Source: Rhizophagus irregularis (Eukaryota > Glomeromycota > Glomeromycetes > Glomerales > Glomeraceae). Taken from it: 64,000 bases of DNA. The first letter of the stretch is position 1. Every line of letters begins with the position of its first letter. The translations under genes and the position numbers were made by a program. Below the pieces are notes generated by a model that worked only from the letters and a program-made list of their open reading frames with translations, did no database searches and was not told the origin of the DNA. This document shows positions 60,196 through 64,000 of this stretch, in pieces. The stretch is from positions 5,828,001 to 5,892,000 of the forward strand of contig NC_089429.1 in NCBI RefSeq assembly GCF_026210795.1, written 5' to 3'.

Positions 60196-62707
60196 CAGTA
60201 ACACCTTCATACTAAGTGCACGTGTGTGCACTTAAAGAACAACCAATAAAAAAATAAATCATATTACACAATTAAAAAATTTTATTTATTTAATATTATT
60301 TTCTGATTTAAACATTTTGCGAAAAATATATTTATTTAATGAAAATATGCATTAAGGTCAGTTTGCCGCATTAAGTTTGTTTTTTGACCTTAAAAATTTT
60401 TTCAATCTTTTCCACCAACTTTATATACTCTTCCGCATTGTCTTGCTGAAGCAGAAATATACATACAGTTTCTAAACTATTAATTGCAATATTAACGCTA
60501 ATAATAGAACTTTTATTGCTATCATCCATTTCTTCTAATTCTATATCCTCCTTGTTAGCATTTTTAAAAAGATATACGAGTTCTTCAATAATTTGATCAT
60601 CTTTGGGAACTTTGTAAATAACATTTTCTTCAGATATGTTAAGAAACTTTTCTGCCTGCATTGGATAGGGGAGATTAAGGCCTTGAAGAGCATCTGCAAG
60701 ATCATTAAGTACTAAATCTTCACATTGGCGAATATCTTCTGAAATATTTCTTAAATCTACATTTGCATCAGGTAGGATTTTTGTGTGGCACCAGCAGTTA
60801 CAAATTATCTCAGCATTAACCTCATCCCAGACTTGAATGATATAACGAATAGTCTGCAGAACATCCATGCGTAAATCTTCTGTATGCCCACCTGCTTCTA
60901 CATATCGCAGCATCCAACTTTAAAAATAAGCAATTAGATTTGATGTTGTAATAATTAGCAGATCTAACAATATACCTTACCGCATATAAAAATGATGATA
61001 ATATTGTTTGAATGATATGATTATTCCAGCATCCATTGGCTGGATTTTTGAAGTTGTGTTTGGAAGCAAAAAATAAATATCAGTGTATCGTAAGGTAAGG
61101 CCAGATATTTTGTGACTGGAACAGTTGTCAAGAAGAAATAACACGTGCTGGCCTTGATGCTTTAGATCAACTTGACAATCAAATTCTTTAATCCACTCTT
61201 GGAAGAGTGTTGTGATCATCCAGGCTTTGGTATTGTTATGGTATGTCATGGGCATGTTTTGAATATTTATGTTTTTAAAACAGCAAGGCTTTTTAAAATT
61301 TCCAATGATTAAAGGTTTTAATTTGTGTGATCCATCAGCATTTGCATATAATGCAATTGAAAGGCATTCTTTGTTCACTTTACGTCTAGAAAATCGTTTT
61401 GTTGCAAGTGTTTGATCAGGTTCTAGCCTACAAATTATCAATAATCGTGTACAATGAATTTTATGTTTTAAAATTTTTTTTTAATTAATTTAGTAAATTT
61501 ACCTATAGAAAAGTCCCGTTTCATTCATGTTATAGATTCTTTCAGGAGGGTAATTGGAACAAAGTTTTTTAATAAAGGCAAGGCATTAGCGATAGCTGCT
61601 TCATCAGCAGATGAAGCTTCTCCTTCAAGTTTTTGTTGGCGAATTCCATTGTGATCCTTAAATTTATGAAGCCATCCCAGAGAAAATTATAATGCATCTT
61701 GAGGAATACCTAAGCCATTTGCAATCATTTTGGCTTTTTCAATAAGGATCGCATCACTTAATACCGTTCAATGCTGGTAGTTTAATACGAACTTCTTAAG
61801 TGCAAGCTCGACTTCTGGATAGGTAACTGGTTTATGCCATTTTGTATTTGAACTGATAGTTTCTGAATTAAAACATTTATCTGATGTTTGTAGAATACAA
61901 GTAATGGTGCTCTCATTAACTCTGACGCTCCATTTTTCTTCAATCCAATCAACATACTGAGCTCAGATTTTTTTATTATTATGAGTGTAAATACAAAGTT
62001 CTCGCTTTTATATCTCAGTAAGGGTGGTTTTTTTGACAGACATTTTTAGAGACATATGGAACATATGGCTGATTTTAATGTTATTATATAATGATGAAAT
62101 CATCATCTTTTTTCGTTAATTTAGATATATGACAGGAATCCAATAATCTACTTTTTATTCTATGGGGTTTGCATCATGCACTATTTTCTTGTAAATATAA
62201 TCTCCTTAAAAAATCTTCCCCAACTATACTAATTTAGGATTATTGACTAAACAAATGTTCACATGCTTTTAACTGATTTAACTTATCTTAAATGCATTAA
62301 TGTATTTAATTAAGTGTAATAAAAGCGAAACAAGAGCATTACATTTGAATTTATTGTAATTATAGTTCGTAGCAATCACTTATACAAAATAATTTGATTT
62401 TTTTAATAGAATTATTAGAAATCAAATAATGTTATTTTCAGAAATGTATAAAAACACCATAATATATACAAATAATAAATTAATCTATCTATTTTAATAA
62501 TTAACCGTTTTATTGTTATTGGTCAATAGTCACATGAATGCACTTATGAAGGGTATTCCAATATACCCGAGACTCAGAATTGCTTGCACATGCAGAATAT
62601 AGAAGGAGTGCACTTAGCTTTAAGTTCCAAGCTTGGGACCGGACTATGATGTGCATATAAAGAGGGAGTGCACTTATAGAGGATGCTATTATGGAGGTGT
62701 TACTGTA
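60194..62707 (-). mobile_element. Tigger/pogo-type DNA transposon, complete ends, 2510 bp
   Basis: The element lies at 60196-62705. The left terminal repeat begins CAGTAACACCTTCATA, and the right end, read inwards on the opposite strand, begins CAGTAACACCTCCATA, differing at one of 16 positions. TA flanks both ends (60194-60195 and 62706-62707), the target duplication typical of the Tc1/mariner-pogo superfamily. Both subterminal zones carry GTGCACTTA-type motifs: near 60220 and 60231 at one end and near 62533, 62606 and 62669 at the other. The interior encodes a minus-strand DDE transposase in three exons, now inactive. Confidence 0.93.
60371..62043 (-). pseudogene. Tigger/pogo DDE transposase pseudogene, three exons
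   Basis: Exon 1 is 62043-61503, exon 2 is 61427-60981 and exon 3 is 60917-60371. The two introns (75 and 63 bp) have GTAAAT/TTTGTAG and GTAAGG/TTTAAAG borders and restore reading exactly (FYR to LEP; YMR to WMLRYVEAG). Exon 1 holds the CENP-B-like helix-turn-helix region (YVDWIEEKWSVRVNESTITC; GWLHKFKDHNGIRQQKLEGE), broken by four stops (61687-62010) and a one-base slip near 61550. The first catalytic Asp is lost: NMNETGLFYR stands where NMDETG is expected. The second Asp (VLFLLDNCSSH) and third Asp (QPMDAGIIISFK) remain in exon 2. Exon 3 is the intact 180-codon acidic C-terminal part. Exons 2 and 3 are open, while exon 1 is dead. Confidence 0.9.
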
Positions 62708-64000
62708 TATATAAATTCCGGCATTTGTAAAATTTACCAGAAATCTGTTATGTCATGTCCAAAAAATTTCTGAATTTAAAAAAATAACTGGATTTATTAG
62801 AAATTTTTCAGAAAATCTGGCAAATTTTGAATAGATTTTGTACAATGACTCTACGCTATACCTTCAAGTACTAAACAAAATTTAAAAATTCTGTTTTTTG
62901 TAAATATCTTATGATTTACCAATTCAATTTGAGCAATCATTTTTTTTTTTTATTTTGAAGAGCTCAATGAGAACTATCAAATAAAAAAAAGATTACTCAA
63001 ATCTGATCACTAAATCACAAAATAATTGCAAAATATTCTTCTAAATACTATACAATTCTATGAAATTTTTCAAGAAGGATACCATATATAGGGGGGTATA
63101 AAGATGTTAGCTATAATTCAAAAAAGTATCATAATATAAAATTTTTATATGCTATAATTAATTAAGGCTATAAAAATCTTATAGCCATAATTTAAAATTT
63201 TTTAAAAAATAATTAAGGCTAATATCTTTAAAGGGTACTATAACCCACGATATATGATATATTTTTATTTTTTTTTTATTTTTTTTTATTAATTATACTT
63301 AAAGGAATCACAATAATATATTAATACAAAGGAGAGATCAGATCTTTAAAAAATCCTAAACGATCGAAAAAATTGCTTACCCGCTGCTGACGTGCAATGG
63401 TAAATATATCCCATGAGTATTACACCATACTAAAAAAAGGAATCAGTAGTTAAGGACTCTGAACAATATATATAAAGGTAGGTTTTGAGTTTGTTTAGCC
63501 AACATATAAAAATTTTTCCTATGTGAGATTTATTATTGCTTATTTGATAACATAATTTTTAAATAGTCAGATATAATTATATGTAGCAAAGTATTAAATT
63601 ATTAATAGTCAGATATATATTTGCATAGCAGGATAGAATTTTTTAATATATGGCATAATTTCAGCCAGAATTAAAAGATTTGCAAAGAATTTCCTTTTTT
63701 GGAAATTTGAGCAATACAATTTTTTTAATTTCTCTAAAAAGTAACAGAAGATAAAATTTCCTTTTTTTAGTTTTGTGTAATATTGGTGACGAATAGGAGT
63801 AGGGTTACACAATTCAAATGACTTATTTATATGGTTAATCTAAACATAACGCCTACGTGATTGCAGTATTTTTTAATATATAGATAGATATATAGATATA
63901 TAATATAATATATCAGATATATTTACATTTTTCACATTAAAAAAAATTAATAAAATATGTAAACAAAGTTATAAATATGTTTGAGTAGAAAAAATTTACT
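62708..64000. other. AT-rich right end of the window, no gene seen
   Basis: Poly(T) runs and a TAGATATA microsatellite (63885-63915). A foldback element is listed separately. The minus-strand open frame 63609-63812 has no recognisable content. Confidence 0.4.
63091..63246. mobile_element. Foldback / MITE-like element
   Basis: Outer arms starting GGGGGGTATAAAGATGTTAG and, inverted from the other end, GGGTTATAGTACCC then TTTAAAGATATTAGC share the core TAAAGAT(G/A)TTAGC. Inner arms around AATTAAGGCTATAAAAAT and ATTTTTATAGCC-type text can also pair. There is no coding capacity, and no clear target duplication is seen in the AT-rich flanks. Confidence 0.5.

Overview
The window is eukaryotic and very AT-rich. 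It has short spliceosomal introns (63-95 bp, GTAAGT/GTAGGT/GTGAGT donors), sparse small genes and many decayed mobile elements. The expanded kinase-like family with an N-terminal paired-Cys motif, the Glomus-type F-box protein, and the Sel1, SWIM, hAT and Tigger/pogo remnants suggest an arbuscular mycorrhizal fungus (Glomeromycotina, Rhizophagus-like). That assignment is inference from family content; no rRNA or other marker is present.

Layout. 0-9 kb: AT-rich, no intact gene, one multi-frame decayed coding segment near 2.75-3.27 kb. 9.2-10.7 kb: a badly decayed HSP70 gene on the minus strand. 12.3-13.6 kb (+) and 24.5-25.8 kb (-): two paralogous two-exon kinase-like genes that both lack the catalytic-loop Asp. 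Between them lie a two-exon pirin gene (19.8-20.7 kb, -), a foldback element (18.3 kb) and a short retroposed element with a perfect 13-bp target duplication (21.2 kb). 26.4-28.4 kb: a decayed coding region, probably the 3' part of a LINE. 29.4-30.4 kb: an intact 321-aa membrane protein. 33.4-33.7 kb (-): an intact small secreted Cys-rich protein behind a duplicated promoter. 34.2-34.7 kb: a hAT-type MITE with 8-bp target duplication. 35.4-36.0 kb (-): a decayed SWIM-type zinc-finger fragment.

37-46 kb is mostly a graveyard. It contains a 39-bp coding repeat array, a long decayed reading frame, a roughly 95% identical copy of part of kinase-like exon 1, a Sel1 remnant and a coiled-coil remnant. 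46-53 kb has no gene but holds an E2F-like repeat cluster, three microsatellite/minisatellite arrays and three copies of a hairpin-bearing repeat. 54.2-55.7 kb: an intact F-box-like gene whose stop codon lies inside a 20-bp tandem repeat. 56.3-56.7 kb (-): a small two-exon gene ending in an RVRF motif. 58.2-59.8 kb: a decayed hAT transposase. 60.2-62.7 kb: a structurally complete but inactive Tigger/pogo transposon with terminal inverted repeats, TA duplication and two introns.

No shared pathway links the intact genes. They look like independent members of lineage-expanded families (kinase-like, F-box, small secreted) plus one conserved housekeeping gene (pirin), spread through transposon-rich DNA.
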